Assembly: GCA_023630585.1 (NCBI GenBank)
Contig: CM042548.1
Span: forward strand, 22,124,027-22,188,026
DNA: 64,000 nt
Source: Cranoglanis bouderius
Taxonomy: Eukaryota; Chordata; Actinopteri; Siluriformes; Cranoglanididae
Reading direction: 5' to 3'
Shown here piece after piece: positions 63,692-64,000 of this stretch. Position 1 is the stretch's first letter, and each line of letters begins with the position of its first letter. The notes under the pieces were generated by a model, which made no database searches, was not told the DNA's origin, and worked only from the letters and a program-made list of their open reading frames with translations. A program made the translations under genes and the position numbers.

Positions 63692-64000
63692 TAATATTTC
63701 AGTGACTTGTTGTGATTCTTCCTTCTGTATAACACTGATATAACTTAAAATATTGTATTAATTTTACAAGGAGACTACTTATCCCAAACTTTATTCTGTT
63801 GTAGACATCAAACAGGTGTGACTAAATGTAGCATTGGCTATCTTTGTTGTTTTACTTATATTACCAGCTTATGATTCAGTGTCTTAGAAAGCAGGGCTAT
63901 ACTGATAATTCAGACTCTTTGTTCTATAATCCACATCATTCTCTCGACAGTTTTTGTCTGGCATGCAAATTTGTAAAAATTTGATATGTAAAATAGATTT

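Larger units (their letters stand above)
62022..64000 (+). other. lyst: lyst intron 19 (incomplete)
   Basis: Starts at donor GTACTT and runs to the window end. Apart from the Tc1-D copy it holds no gene; the last 300 bases are plain AT-rich intron. Confidence 0.6.

Overview
The window is animal nuclear DNA from a teleost fish. It has short exons with GT-AG borders in long introns, and those introns are packed with Tc1-like transposons, RTE-type LINEs, tRNA-derived SINEs and a fish-type Ty3/gypsy element. The dense Tc1 load and one SINE type suggest an otophysan such as a catfish, but that is only an inference.

The one host gene runs left to right through the whole window. It is lyst (lysosomal trafficking regulator, the Chediak-Higashi gene of the BEACH family). 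I placed 19 coding exons, the first cut by the left edge. All junction phases agree, there is no in-frame stop, and together they give about 1,265 codons from the middle of a protein of about 3,800 residues. They cover the acidic linker, armadillo-like stretches, the concanavalin-A-like domain (exons 7-12), the following helical region, the serine-rich region (exon 18) and the start of the next helical block. The PH, BEACH and WD40 parts lie beyond the right edge.

Layout: exons 1-3 (1-1738); intron 3 (8.9 kb) with an RTE LINE, a Tc1 element sitting in a palindrome, a dispersed repeat family (R1), a MITE, a THAP-like scrap and a hAT 5' end; exons 4-5 (10597-11151); intron 5 (4.8 kb) with Tc1-A and R1; exon 6 (15923-16032); intron 6 (20.5 kb) with a LINE inserted in another LINE, Tc1-B, two MITE copies, a solo-LTR-like element and a Gmr1-type gypsy element that carries another LTR inside its own 5' LTR; exons 7-11 (36577-44523), with a second long solo-LTR-like element inside a Tc1 copy in intron 7; intron 11 (7.8 kb) with Tc1-A, a chimeric Tc1 and a broken LINE; exons 12-19 (52279-62021); then an unfinished intron with a dead Tc1 copy.

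No operon-like, CRISPR or otherwise undescribed cellular system is visible. The most useful signals are transposon archaeology (target-site duplications that date nested insertions, a Tc1 in a perfect palindrome, a template-switch-like chimera, two LTR-like elements of nearly equal length) and two splice-related points in lyst: a GC-AG intron and a CT microsatellite serving as a polypyrimidine tract. In the entries Tc1-A to Tc1-K, R1, LTR-a/b/c and MITE-1 to MITE-4 are my own labels for repeat families seen here.
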